From positions 54,390 to 59,872 of the forward strand of contig DJVQ01000015.1 in NCBI GenBank assembly GCA_002441265.1: a DNA stretch of 5,483 bases. Direction: 5' to 3'. A model generated the notes under the pieces. It made no database searches. It was not told the DNA's origin and worked only from the letters and a program-made list of their open reading frames with translations. A program made the translations under genes and the position numbers. Below are positions 1-5,483 of the stretch, piece by piece. The number at the start of each line of letters is the position of its first letter. The stretch's first letter is position 1. The stretch is from Syntrophaceae bacterium UBA6252 (GTDB lineage Bacteria > Desulfobacterota > Syntrophia > Syntrophales > UBA6807).

Positions 1-1064
1 CCGCAGGGACAGGGATTCATGGCCGCCATGAGGGTGAACATGGCGGGATAGGTCACCGACGCGGCGGAGCGGCTGATGGTAACGACGCCGTCCTCCAGGG
101 GCTGGCGGAGGGCATCGAGGACGTTTCTTCGAAACTCGGGAAGCTCGTCGAGGAACAGAACCCCGTGATGGGCGAGGCTGATCTCGCCGGGCCTCGGATG
201 ATGGCCCCCGCCGACCAGGCCGGCGTCGGAGATGGTGTGATGGGGAAAACGGAACGGCCGGGAGGCGATGACCGGGCTTTTCCGGTCCAGAAGACCTCCC
301 ACGGAGTAGATTTTCGTGATTTCGACGGCCTCCCGGAGCGTGAGGGCGGGAAGAATGGTGGGAAGCCTCCTGGCGAGCATGGTCTTTCCCGATCCCGGCG
401 GGCCGATGAAAAGTACGTTGTGCCCCCCCGCCGCGGCGATCTCCAGGGCGCGCTTGGCCAGTTCCTGTCCCCGGACCTCCCGGAAATCGAGGGAAGGCTC
501 CCCGCCTTTTTTCAGGATCGCCTCGCCGTCGAGACAAAGGGGAGGGATGTCCCGCAGACCGTTCAGGAACTCGACCACTTCATGGAGCCATTCCACGGGA
601 TGGACGTCGATCGACCCGGCCACGGCCGCCTCGGGGCCGTTCCCCCGGGGGACGACGATCCCCTTGAGCCCCCTTCGTTTCGCCTCCAGGGCCGCCGGAA
701 GGGCCCCCGGCACGTCCTTGACCCGGCCGTCCAGGGAGAGTTCCCCAAGAATCATGTATTCGCGGAGCTTTCCGGGATCGACGATCCCTACGGCGGCCAG
801 CAGCGCCGCCGCGATGGGCAGATCGAAGGAGGTCCCCTCCTTCCGGACGTCCGCCGGGGCGAGGTTCACGGTGACCCGCCCGTCGGGCATGGAATATCCC
901 GAATTGCGCACGGCCGACCGGACGCGGTCCCTGCTCTCACGAACGGCCGTGTCGGGCAGTCCCACCGTGGAAAAACAGGGAAGTCCCCTGGAAACATCCA
1001 CCTCCACATCCACGGAGAGGGCATCGATCCCGGAAATGACGCTGCCGACGGACCTGACGATCAC
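1..1064 (-). CDS. comM: ComM/YifB-family AAA+ ATPase (Mg chelatase-like), C-terminus outside window
   Basis: The minus strand reads open from a GTG at 1064-1062 to the left edge (354 codons plus 2 bases). The family is usually about 500 residues, so roughly the last 150 are missing. The N-terminus carries the family's opening pattern (SGIDA, VDVEVDVSRGLP, STVGLPD, AVRESRDRVRSAV), i.e. the Lon-protease-like ChlI domain over about residues 1-160. The AAA+ domain follows, with Walker A GPPGSGKT at 221-228, Walker B VLFLDELPEF with D306/E307, and MNPCPC at the edge. The GTG start is chosen because GGGAGG lies 6 nt upstream and the next residues align with family N-termini. In naturally competent bacteria ComM is a hexameric helicase promoting branch migration during transformation. 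Homologues are also common in species not known to be competent, so the role here is inferred. It is divergent from murI. Confidence 0.93.
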   Translation of the reverse strand, partial: MIVRSVGSVISGIDALSVDVEVDVSRGLPCFSTVGLPDTAVRESRDRVRSAVRNSGYSMPDGRVTVNLAPADVRKEGTSFDLPIAAALLAAVGIVDPGKLREYMILGELSLDGRVKDVPGALPAALEAKRRGLKGIVVPRGNGPEAAVAGSIDVHPVEWLHEVVEFLNGLRDIPPLCLDGEAILKKGGEPSLDFREVRGQELAKRALEIAAAGGHNVLFIGPPGSGKTMLARRLPTILPALTLREAVEITKIYSVGGLLDRKSPVIASRPFRFPHHTISDAGLVGGGHHPRPGEISLAHHGVLFLDELPEFRRNVLDALRQPLEDGVVTISRSAASVTYPAMFTLMAAMNPCPC

Positions 1065-1116
1065 AAAGAGCCTCCCTGCAAGCCCCGTCTTCGAGGCTTC
1101 GAGACAATTCTACGAA

Positions 1117-1145
1117 GTCATATGCAATTTTGACCCATTGGGCAA
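1117..1145 (-). promoter_or_regulatory. Weak candidate sigma70-type promoter for the comM-like gene
   Basis: In the AT-richer part of the divergent spacer the minus strand reads TTGCCC (1145-1140), a 17-nt spacer, then TATGAC (1122-1117). Each box matches the consensus at 4 of 6 positions. A second possible -10, TAGAAT, lies at 1112-1107. On the plus strand TTGACC at 1130-1135 would suit a murI promoter, but I see no good -10 at the right distance. This is pattern matching only. Confidence 0.2.
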
Positions 1146-1213
1146 GCATTTTTTCCCTTTACAGCACCTTTCCTTTCCGGGTATGTTTGAAGTCGATCCA
1201 TTCAAAAAAGAAC

Positions 1214-1220
1214 AGGAGGT
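1214..1220 (+). promoter_or_regulatory. Strong Shine-Dalgarno sequence deciding the murI start
   Basis: AGGAGGT is a near-perfect anti-16S match. It lies inside the reading frame of the longer murI model (ATG 1183) and 13 nt before GTG 1234. It therefore argues for the GTG start. The spacing is longer than usual because a run of ten C (1224-1233) lies between them. Confidence 0.55.
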
Positions 1221-1233
1221 CTTCCCCCCCCCC

Positions 1234-2079
1234 GTGATCGGTTTCTTCGATTCCGGGTTCGGCGGTCTCACCGTGCTGAAAAGCGTCGCCGGGCTCCTTC
1301 CCGAATACGATTACCTGTACCTCGGGGACAGCGCCCGGGTCCCGTACGGAAACCGCTCCCAGGCCATCGTCTATGACTTCACCCGGCAGGCCGTGGACCA
1401 CCTTTTCCGGAAAGGGTGCCCTCTCGTCATCATCGCCTGCAACACCGCCTCCGCCAGGGCGCTCCGGAAGATCCAGCAGGAGTTCCTGCCCGCCGCCTAC
1501 CCGGACCGCCGGGTTCTCGGCGTCATCCGGCCCTCGGCCGAGGAGATCGCCGAAAAAGGATACCGGAAGGTGGGAATCCTGGCCACGGAGGGCGTGGTCT
1601 CGTCGAAAATCTACGTGGAGGAAATCAACCAGTTGAACCCCGCCGTCCAGGTCTTCCAGGAGGCCTGCCCCCTGCTGGTTCCCATCATCGAAGCCGGGGA
1701 AAAGGACTGGGAGGGAACGGACCTGATCCTCAAAAAATACCTGGGAAGGCTTTTCGCACAGGACAGGGACATCGAGGTCATTCTTCTCGGATGCACCCAC
1801 TACCCGATCGTTCGGGATCACATCGTGAGGGCCGTCCCGCCGGGAGTCCTCGTCTGGGATCAGGGCCCCATCGTGGCCGGGAAGCTCGGGGACTACCTCC
1901 GCCGGCACCCCGAACTGGACGGGAGACTCTCCAGAAACGGGGGGAGAAGATTTCTGACCACGGACCAGCCCGGGAAATTCGAAGAGATGGCTCTCGTGTT
2001 TTACGGAGAACCCGTCCACGCCGAATTTGCCTCCATTGAATCCCCCTGCCCGGATCAGGCCCGATTTTTGCGATCTTGA
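1234..2079 (+). CDS. murI: Glutamate racemase
   Basis: MurI interconverts L- and D-glutamate in the cytoplasm, supplying D-glutamate for the peptidoglycan stem peptide. The hallmarks are all visible: FFDSGFGGLTVL at the N-terminus with catalytic-site Asp6, LYLGDSARVPYG, ACNTAS with catalytic Cys69, and GCTHYP with catalytic Cys187. At 281 residues it matches the usual family length. I prefer GTG 1234 because AGGAGGT lies upstream at 1214-1220 and the protein then begins right at the conserved MIGFFDSG. The alternative ATG 1183 adds 17 residues ending in three prolines, has no visible ribosome site, and would put the C10 run inside the coding region. It is first in the plus-strand cluster and divergent from comM. 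The gap to moaC is about 55 bp. Confidence 0.95.
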   Translation: MIGFFDSGFGGLTVLKSVAGLLPEYDYLYLGDSARVPYGNRSQAIVYDFTRQAVDHLFRKGCPLVIIACNTASARALRKIQQEFLPAAYPDRRVLGVIRPSAEEIAEKGYRKVGILATEGVVSSKIYVEEINQLNPAVQVFQEACPLLVPIIEAGEKDWEGTDLILKKYLGRLFAQDRDIEVILLGCTHYPIVRDHIVRAVPPGVLVWDQGPIVAGKLGDYLRRHPELDGRLSRNGGRRFLTTDQPGKFEEMALVFYGEPVHAEFASIESPCPDQARFLRS

Positions 2080-2134
2080 CGGTTCTCCGGGTTCTGTGTT
2101 AATCGGCCCCTCATGGGGGAAACCTTCCCGGGTC

Positions 2135-2638
2135 ATGAACGGTAAAATGGAGTTTTCGCATCTCGACGAACAGAAGAAGGCGAGGATGGTCGACGTCACC
2201 GGAAAGGAACCTTCCTTCCGGGAGGCCGTCGCCCTCGGTACCGTTCGGATGAAACCGGAAACGGTCCGGGCGATCGAGGAGGGAGGGATCGCCAAAGGGG
2301 ATGTCCTGGCCGTGGCCAGAATCGCCGGGGTCATGGGTGCGAAACGAACGCCCGATCTGATCCCCATGTGCCATCCCCTTGAGATCACCGGAATCGAAAT
2401 CGGGTTCCGGAGTTTCCCGGAGAGGGGGGAAATCGAAATCGAGGGAAGGGTCAGAACCGTAGGCCGCACCGGCGTCGAAATGGAGGCCATGACAGCGGTC
2501 GGAATTGCAGCACTCACCATCTACGACATGTGCAAATCAGCGGATCGGGAGATCGTCCTGACGGACATCCGCCTCATGGAGAAAAGGGGCGGGAAAAGCG
2601 GGACCTTCGTCCGGAACGTTCAAGGACAACATAAATGA
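2135..2638 (+). CDS. moaC: Cyclic pyranopterin monophosphate synthase (molybdenum cofactor biosynthesis)
   Basis: MoaC acts with the radical SAM enzyme MoaA in the first step of molybdopterin synthesis, converting the MoaA product to cyclic pyranopterin monophosphate. The 167-residue reading shows the family pattern along its length: ARMVDVTGK (16-24), AKGDVLAVARIAG with Lys54, KRTPDLIPMCHPL (70-82), GRTGVEMEAMTA (110-121), IYDMCK with Asp131 and Lys134, and GGKSG near the end. Lys54, Asp131 and Lys134 correspond to the active-site residues known from E. coli MoaC (K51, D128, K131). The start is uncertain: ATG 2135 or ATG 2147 (163 residues) both lack a strong ribosome site. An in-frame ATG at 2027 would overlap murI and add non-family sequence. 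The stop overlaps the next gene's start by 4 bp (ATGA), suggesting translational coupling. Confidence 0.95.
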   Translation: MNGKMEFSHLDEQKKARMVDVTGKEPSFREAVALGTVRMKPETVRAIEEGGIAKGDVLAVARIAGVMGAKRTPDLIPMCHPLEITGIEIGFRSFPERGEIEIEGRVRTVGRTGVEMEAMTAVGIAALTIYDMCKSADREIVLTDIRLMEKRGGKSGTFVRNVQGQHK

Positions 2639-3156
2639 CATTCAAACGCTACAGGATTCGGAAAGCATTCCTTGTGCCCCTCGGCGTCGACACGGTTCTT
2701 CTTTTCCTGCTCATCGTGCTTTCCCTCCTTACCCCGGGGCATCCGGCGGAAAGGATCGTCTTTGTCCTTCTCTTCCTCCCCCTGGCGTACCTCCTCCTGG
2801 AAATGATTTCGAGGAGCACGGTGACCGGCCCGGGTGGAATCGAGATGAAGAAGCTTCTCAGGAGAAAAAGCCTCTCCTGGGAGGACATCACCAGCGTGGA
2901 TACCGTCGTCCTCGGGAAAAAAGCCTACGTGACGCTTTCCACGAAAAAAGGTTTTTACGCCCTTTCCAACGCCCATGAACATTTCACCGACCTGATCCAG
3001 GACATCGTGGAGCGCACGGAAAAAGAAAAAATCGAAAAAAGGGTTTTCGACCTGATCGAGCAGGACATCCGCCGCAGGTCGGACATTTTCGGTGCATGGA
3101 TCGCAGCGGTTCTTCTCGGAATGGTCCTGTACATCAGAATCTTTCCAGGCGGCTGA
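2635..3156 (+). CDS. Small membrane protein with a PH-like cytoplasmic segment, function unknown
   Basis: I do not recognise a named gene. The 173-residue product has two hydrophobic helices near the N-terminus (about 11-32 and 41-57). A soluble segment (about 60-115) follows, with GPGGIEMKKLLRRKSLSWEDITSVD. That is the pattern of bacterial PH-like membrane proteins, in which a short beta-strand leads to a W-x-D/E-I basic stretch. Next is a charged, probably helical stretch (about 120-148, rich in E, K and R) and a third hydrophobic helix at about 151-170. The PH-like assignment is inference from this pattern. ATG 2635 overlaps the moaC stop (ATGA), and AAGGA lies 8 nt upstream within moaC, so start and coupling are well supported. 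The location is probably the inner membrane. Substrate and partners are unknown. Confidence 0.85.
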   Translation: MTFKRYRIRKAFLVPLGVDTVLLFLLIVLSLLTPGHPAERIVFVLLFLPLAYLLLEMISRSTVTGPGGIEMKKLLRRKSLSWEDITSVDTVVLGKKAYVTLSTKKGFYALSNAHEHFTDLIQDIVERTEKEKIEKRVFDLIEQDIRRRSDIFGAWIAAVLLGMVLYIRIFPGG

Positions 3157-3178
3157 CAGTATCCTCCGGGGGGCGGGG

Positions 3179-3250
3179 ATGCACGTCCGGGATTCCGTTC
3201 CGGACGAAATCAACGGCGGGGGAAACTACATGAAAAGGGGCGGGATATGA
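3179..3250 (+). CDS. Possible 23-codon leader ORF upstream of the Fis-like gene
   Basis: An ATG at 3179 preceded by a purine-rich GGGGGGCGGGG stretch opens a 23-residue frame beginning MHVRDSVPDE and ending MKRGGI. Its TGA (3248-3250) overlaps the Fis-like gene's ATG (3247) in an ATGA junction, the arrangement seen in translationally coupled genes. A shorter in-frame ATG lies at 3230. The peptide resembles nothing I know, and such short frames arise by chance in GC-rich spacers, so confidence is low. Confidence 0.22.
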   Translation: MHVRDSVPDEINGGGNYMKRGGI

Positions 3251-3555
3251 GTTTTCATGGAAACCAGATCGTTGCGGCGGAGTTGACCGATCAACCCTCG
3301 TCGCTGGACATCGCGGAACAGGTCCTGCAGCAGCGGCTCGAAGAGATCGTCACCATCCTCTCTCTGGAAAACCGCGGCAGAAAAAAAATATACGACGACA
3401 TCGTGTCCCTCGTCGAAAAGATCCTGATACAGAGCGCGCTGAACCGGTCCAATCAGGTCAAATCCGCGGCGGCCTCCTTTCTCGGCATCAACCGGAACAC
3501 CCTGCACAACAAGATGGAAAAGCTCGGCATCGCCCCCGACAGGCCCATCGGCTGA
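3247..3555 (+). CDS. Fis-family helix-turn-helix DNA-binding protein
   Basis: The 102-residue product has the architecture of stand-alone Fis (98 residues in E. coli). It has a variable N-terminus, then a helical region with IYDDIVSLVEKILIQSAL (48-65), and a C-terminal Fis-type helix-turn-helix. The latter, about 69-95, reads NQVKSAAASFLGINRNTL then HNKMEKLGI; the G-INRNTL-K--KLGI pattern is typical of Fis and of NtrC C-termini. There is no AAA+ domain, so it is not a truncated NtrC in any obvious way. Fis proteins bend DNA and act as nucleoid or transcription factors, but the targets here are unknown. AAGGGG ends 6 nt before ATG 3247. It is last in the murI-moaC cluster and converges on the radical SAM gene. 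I leave the symbol empty because true Fis orthology cannot be shown by eye. Confidence 0.88.
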   Translation: MSFHGNQIVAAELTDQPSSLDIAEQVLQQRLEEIVTILSLENRGRKKIYDDIVSLVEKILIQSALNRSNQVKSAAASFLGINRNTLHNKMEKLGIAPDRPIG

Positions 3556-3601
3556 ACGCCCCGAGCCCCGAGCTTCTCCGAACGCCCGCCGTCCCCGAAA
3601 G

Positions 3602-3628
3602 CGCACCCGGGAAAACCGCCGGGGTGCG
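3602..3628. terminator. Stem-loop in the convergent spacer, possible terminator for the Fis-like gene
   Basis: CGCACCC (3602-3608) pairs perfectly with GGGTGCG (3622-3628) across a 13-nt loop containing AAAA. It lies about 47 nt past the Fis-like stop. No T-run follows on either strand, so it is not a textbook intrinsic terminator. Confidence 0.35.
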
Positions 3629-3639
3629 GTCATGACCGC
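3626..3639. repeat. Perfect 14-bp palindrome
   Basis: GCGGTCATGACCGC is a perfect inverted repeat with no spacer. It abuts the hairpins on either side (3602-3628 and 3639-3666). It could be a protein-binding site or an alternative pairing partner for those hairpins. A 14-bp palindrome can also arise by chance. Confidence 0.5.
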
Positions 3640-3666
3640 GGCGCAGGCCTCCCCGACCTTGCGCCG
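3639..3666 (-). terminator. Stem-loop just after the radical SAM gene stop, possible terminator
   Basis: CGGCGCA (3639-3645) pairs with TGCGCCG (3660-3666). Two further G-C pairs follow after a one-base bulge. On the minus strand the stem begins 3 nt beyond the TGA at 3672-3670. A T-run does not follow directly; the nearest TTTT is at 3615-3612. It could act as an end-protecting or terminator-like hairpin. Confidence 0.42.
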
Positions 3667-3669
3667 TCA

Positions 3670-4593
3670 TCACGATCCGCGAAGGACGATCCCGTCCAGC
3701 CGGGTCAGCCCGGCGCGGAGCGTCGCGGCGATCGCCTCCCCATACTCCCTGTCCGTGATCCGCCGGTTGAGGGCCGGGTCCGACCGGGCCATTCCGCAGG
3801 GCCGATACTGGCTCATGACATTGATGTACGTGTCACGGGAAATCCGGTCCGCCAGGAAGCGGGCGATCTCTTCCGTCCCGGCGATTCCGCCGGGCATGAC
3901 CAGGTGCCGGACGAGAAGCCCCCGGACGGCGGTTCCCCCGGGGGACACGACGAGGTCGCCCACCTGGCGATGCATCTCCCCGATCGCCGCCACGGCCGTT
4001 TCCCGGTAGTCGTCGGCGTCGCAGAAACGCAGCGGCCAGCGGTTGTCCCAGAACTTGAAATCGGGCATGTAAATATCGAAGACCCCCTCGAGAAGCCTCA
4101 AGGTCTCCACGCGGTCGTAGCCGCCGGAATTGTAGACGAGAGGAACCGACAGGCCCCGTTCCGCCGCAAGGACAAGGGCTTCCAGAATCTGTGGGACCAC
4201 ATGGGAAGGGGTCACGAAATTGATGTTCCCGCATCCCCTTTCCTGGAGCCGGAGCATTATCCCCGCAAGCTCCCGGGCCTCCACTTCCGCCCCCTCCCCC
4301 AGGTGGCTGATCTCGAAGTTCTGGCAGAAGGAGCACCGGAGGTTGCATTGGGCGATGAAAATCGTTCCCGAGCCCGAGTCCCCCACCAGGGGGGCCTCCT
4401 CCCCGAAATGGGCGTGGAAGGCGGCAACGACCGCTCTTCTTCCGGTCCTGCAGAAGCCCGTTTCCCCGGCGAGGCGGTTCACCCGGCATTTTCTCGGGCA
4501 GACCTCGCAGGATTCGAGAAGGCGGACGGCCGACCGGGCCCTTTCCGGGAGGACGCCCGATTCCACAAGGCCGATGTAGGAGGGAAGGGTCAC
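3670..4593 (-). CDS. PflX-type radical SAM protein (pyruvate formate-lyase activating enzyme-like), substrate unknown
   Basis: With start GTG 4593 the product is 307 residues. It has an N-terminal four-cysteine cluster, CEVCPRKC plus GFC (Cys29, 32, 36, 48). The radical SAM motif CNLRCSFC follows (Cys83, 87, 90; CX3CX2C), which binds the [4Fe-4S] cluster that cleaves S-adenosylmethionine. Further family-like blocks are NINFVTPSHV, PLVYNSGGYD, DIYMPDFKFWD, RHLVMPGG and MSQYRPCG. This pattern is that of COG1313 (PflX), a family without an established reaction; no glycyl-radical partner is in the window. I prefer GTG 4593 because it yields MTLPSY, close to where I recall family proteins starting. 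The alternative ATG 4674 (334 residues) adds 27 residues, most of them encoded by a repeat element (4615-4776). Neither start has a good ribosome site. The gene is divergent from hemB. Confidence 0.9.
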   Translation of the reverse strand: MTLPSYIGLVESGVLPERARSAVRLLESCEVCPRKCRVNRLAGETGFCRTGRRAVVAAFHAHFGEEAPLVGDSGSGTIFIAQCNLRCSFCQNFEISHLGEGAEVEARELAGIMLRLQERGCGNINFVTPSHVVPQILEALVLAAERGLSVPLVYNSGGYDRVETLRLLEGVFDIYMPDFKFWDNRWPLRFCDADDYRETAVAAIGEMHRQVGDLVVSPGGTAVRGLLVRHLVMPGGIAGTEEIARFLADRISRDTYINVMSQYRPCGMARSDPALNRRITDREYGEAIAATLRAGLTRLDGIVLRGS

Positions 4594-4614
4594 GGAAAGG
4601 GTTCCGTCAACGGT

Positions 4615-4776
4615 GATGAACTCGTAAAAAGGCCACTTCAACACTTCTTCGAACGGCAAAGTAAAAAGTTCCATAGGCAAGGCGCCCGAATCCCGAGGAA
4701 TGAAGCGTACTGATGGTACGCTAAAGGGTCGAGGGAAGAAGGGCAACGCAGCATAGGGACTTTTTACGAAGCCGTC
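4615..4776. repeat. Imperfect palindromic repeat element (MITE/REP-like) upstream of hemB
   Basis: The outer ends are imperfect inverted repeats, 4615-4633 against 4758-4776. They match at 14 of 19 positions with a perfect 10-bp core, TCGTAAAAAG / CTTTTTACGA. A second inner copy, GTAAAAAGTTCC (4661-4672), pairs with GGGACTTTTTAC (4756-4767) at 11 of 12 positions. The inner half (4661-4767) folds as one long imperfect palindrome centred near 4713. The element encodes no transposase and is AT-richer than its flanks. From memory, similar TTTTTACGA-ended sequences with a GGCGCCCGAATCCCGAGGAA-like core are dispersed in deltaproteobacterial genomes. This was not checked. Only one copy is present in the window. 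Confidence 0.6.
4704..4722. repeat. Central perfect hairpin of the repeat element
   Basis: AGCGTAC (4704-4710) and GTACGCT (4716-4722) form a 7-bp stem around a TGATG loop. It lies at the centre of the inner palindrome 4661-4767, which supports the view that the whole stretch is one folded unit. Confidence 0.7.
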
Positions 4777-4797
4777 AGGACTGGAAGGAGAACGTCC

Positions 4798-5483
4798 ATG
4801 CAGTATCCCGACTACAGGCCGAGAAGGCTGAGAGCGAACGAGAATTTCAGGAGAATGATCCGGGAAACGAGGCTGTCCGTCGACCAGTTCGTCCAGCCTT
4901 TCTTCGTGGTTCCCGGGAAGAGCGTGAAGAAGCCCATCGCCTCCATGCCCGGGAACTTCCAGCTTTCCGTGGACCATCTCGTGAAGGAAGTGAAGGCGAC
5001 GAAGGATCTGGGGATCCCCGCCGTCCTCCTGTTCGGGATTCCGGACAGGAAGGACGAACTCGCCACGGGGGCCTTCGTGAAGGACGGGATCGTCCAGACG
5101 GCGGTGAAGGCGATCAAGGACAAGGTGCCCGACATCCTCGTCATCACCGATGTCTGCCTGTGCGAGTACACGAGCCACGGCCACTGCGGGATGCTGGACG
5201 GACATGACGTGGACAACGACGCCACCCTCGAGGTCCTCGGGGAGACCGCCGTCTCCCACGGCAGGGCCGGGGCGGACATGGTGGCCCCGTCGGCGATGAT
5301 GGACGGGCAGGTCATGGCGATCCGGGAGGCCCTCGACGAAGCGGACATGGACGGCATCCCCATCATGGCCTACTCGGCCAAGTACGCCTCCTGCTTCTAC
5401 GGGCCCTTCCGGGAGGCCGCCGAGAGCGCCCCCCGGTTCGGGGACCGGAAGTCCTACCAGATGGACCCGGCCAACGGCGACGA
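4798..5483 (+). CDS. hemB: Porphobilinogen synthase (delta-aminolevulinic acid dehydratase), C-terminus outside window
   Basis: HemB condenses two 5-aminolevulinate molecules to porphobilinogen, the first common pyrrole of haem, sirohaem and cobalamin synthesis, in the cytoplasm. 228 codons plus 2 bases are present of a family usually about 320-330 residues. Visible hallmarks are RPRRLRAN near the N-terminus, QPFFVVPG, VLLFGIP, the zinc-ligand triad DVCLCEYTSHGHCG (Cys120, 122, 130), DMVAPSAMMDGQV, and AYSAKYAS with catalytic Lys195. The second catalytic lysine lies beyond the edge. The full cysteine triad indicates the zinc-dependent rather than the magnesium-only (Asp-rich) type. ATG 4798 is well supported by GGAAGGAG ending 7 nt upstream. 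Only about 21 bp separate the start from the palindromic repeat, so its promoter is either inside that element or further upstream. Confidence 0.96.
   Translation, partial: MQYPDYRPRRLRANENFRRMIRETRLSVDQFVQPFFVVPGKSVKKPIASMPGNFQLSVDHLVKEVKATKDLGIPAVLLFGIPDRKDELATGAFVKDGIVQTAVKAIKDKVPDILVITDVCLCEYTSHGHCGMLDGHDVDNDATLEVLGETAVSHGRAGADMVAPSAMMDGQVMAIREALDEADMDGIPIMAYSAKYASCFYGPFREAAESAPRFGDRKSYQMDPANGD

Noticed and set aside
316..1233. Long upstream extension of the murI frame on the plus strand (587-residue frame from 316), plus another plus-strand frame at 165-1133
   Set aside because: Both lie antisense to the ComM-like gene, whose minus-strand product has clear Walker A, Walker B and family motifs. 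They stay open because of GC-rich codon bias and show no recognisable protein features.
1159..2520. 453-codon minus-strand open frame
   Set aside because: It is antisense to murI and moaC, which both have complete catalytic motifs. The translated product has low-complexity shadow composition.
3154..3249. The membrane protein and Fis-like gene are in the same frame with only the TGA at 3154-3156 between them, suggesting readthrough or a broken fusion
   Set aside because: The Fis-like gene has its own ATG and ribosome site and a normal Fis length. The in-between residues look like translated spacer, and no recoding signal is evident.
4675..5259. Minus-strand extension of the radical SAM frame (529 residues) and the minus-strand frame 4812-5366
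   Set aside because: They run through the repeat element and antisense to hemB, which has its zinc triad, catalytic lysine and a good ribosome site. Homology-like sequence begins only near 4593.
1..5483. Possible CRISPR array, tRNA/rRNA genes, transposase, or defence or phage cassette
   Set aside because: No spaced direct repeats, no recognisable RNA gene sequence, and no transposase, nuclease or toxin motifs appeared on either strand. All long real frames are housekeeping or regulatory genes.

Overview
The window reads as ordinary chromosomal DNA from a GC-rich Gram-negative bacterium. The housekeeping gene set, a Fis-like protein, a PflX-type radical SAM protein and a dispersed-repeat style I associate from memory with Deltaproteobacteria (Syntrophales/Syntrophobacter-like) point that way. 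This taxonomic placement is tentative and was not searched. I found no rRNA, tRNA, CRISPR array, transposase, phage or defence genes.

Layout. Positions 1-1064 (minus strand) hold the N-terminal 354 codons of a ComM/YifB-type AAA+ ATPase, cut by the left window edge. A divergent spacer of about 170 bp (1065-1233) separates it from a plus-strand cluster: murI (glutamate racemase, 1234-2079), moaC (molybdenum cofactor, 2135-2638), a small membrane protein resembling bacterial PH-domain proteins (2635-3156, overlapping moaC by 4 bp), a possible 23-codon leader ORF (3179-3250), and a 102-residue Fis-like DNA-binding protein (3247-3555). A convergent spacer (3556-3669) is packed with three abutting inverted repeats. 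Next comes a minus-strand PflX-type radical SAM protein (3670 to about 4593). Divergent from it is hemB (porphobilinogen synthase, from 4798), cut by the right edge.

How the genes fit together. The cluster mixes cell-wall precursor supply (D-glutamate), molybdopterin synthesis, an unknown membrane protein and a nucleoid-type regulator. It looks like a close-packed housekeeping operon rather than one pathway. hemB makes porphobilinogen for tetrapyrroles. Its neighbour is a radical SAM enzyme of unknown substrate.

The most notable non-genic structure is an imperfect palindromic repeat of about 160 bp (4615-4776) between the radical SAM gene and hemB. It has inverted ends sharing a TCGTAAAAAG core and a perfect 7-bp central hairpin. 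It looks like a non-autonomous MITE/REP-like element. It fills nearly the whole upstream region of hemB and also supplies the only upstream ATG of the radical SAM gene. A second unusual feature is a run of ten C between a strong Shine-Dalgarno sequence and the preferred GTG start of murI. I see no convincing new multi-gene system here.
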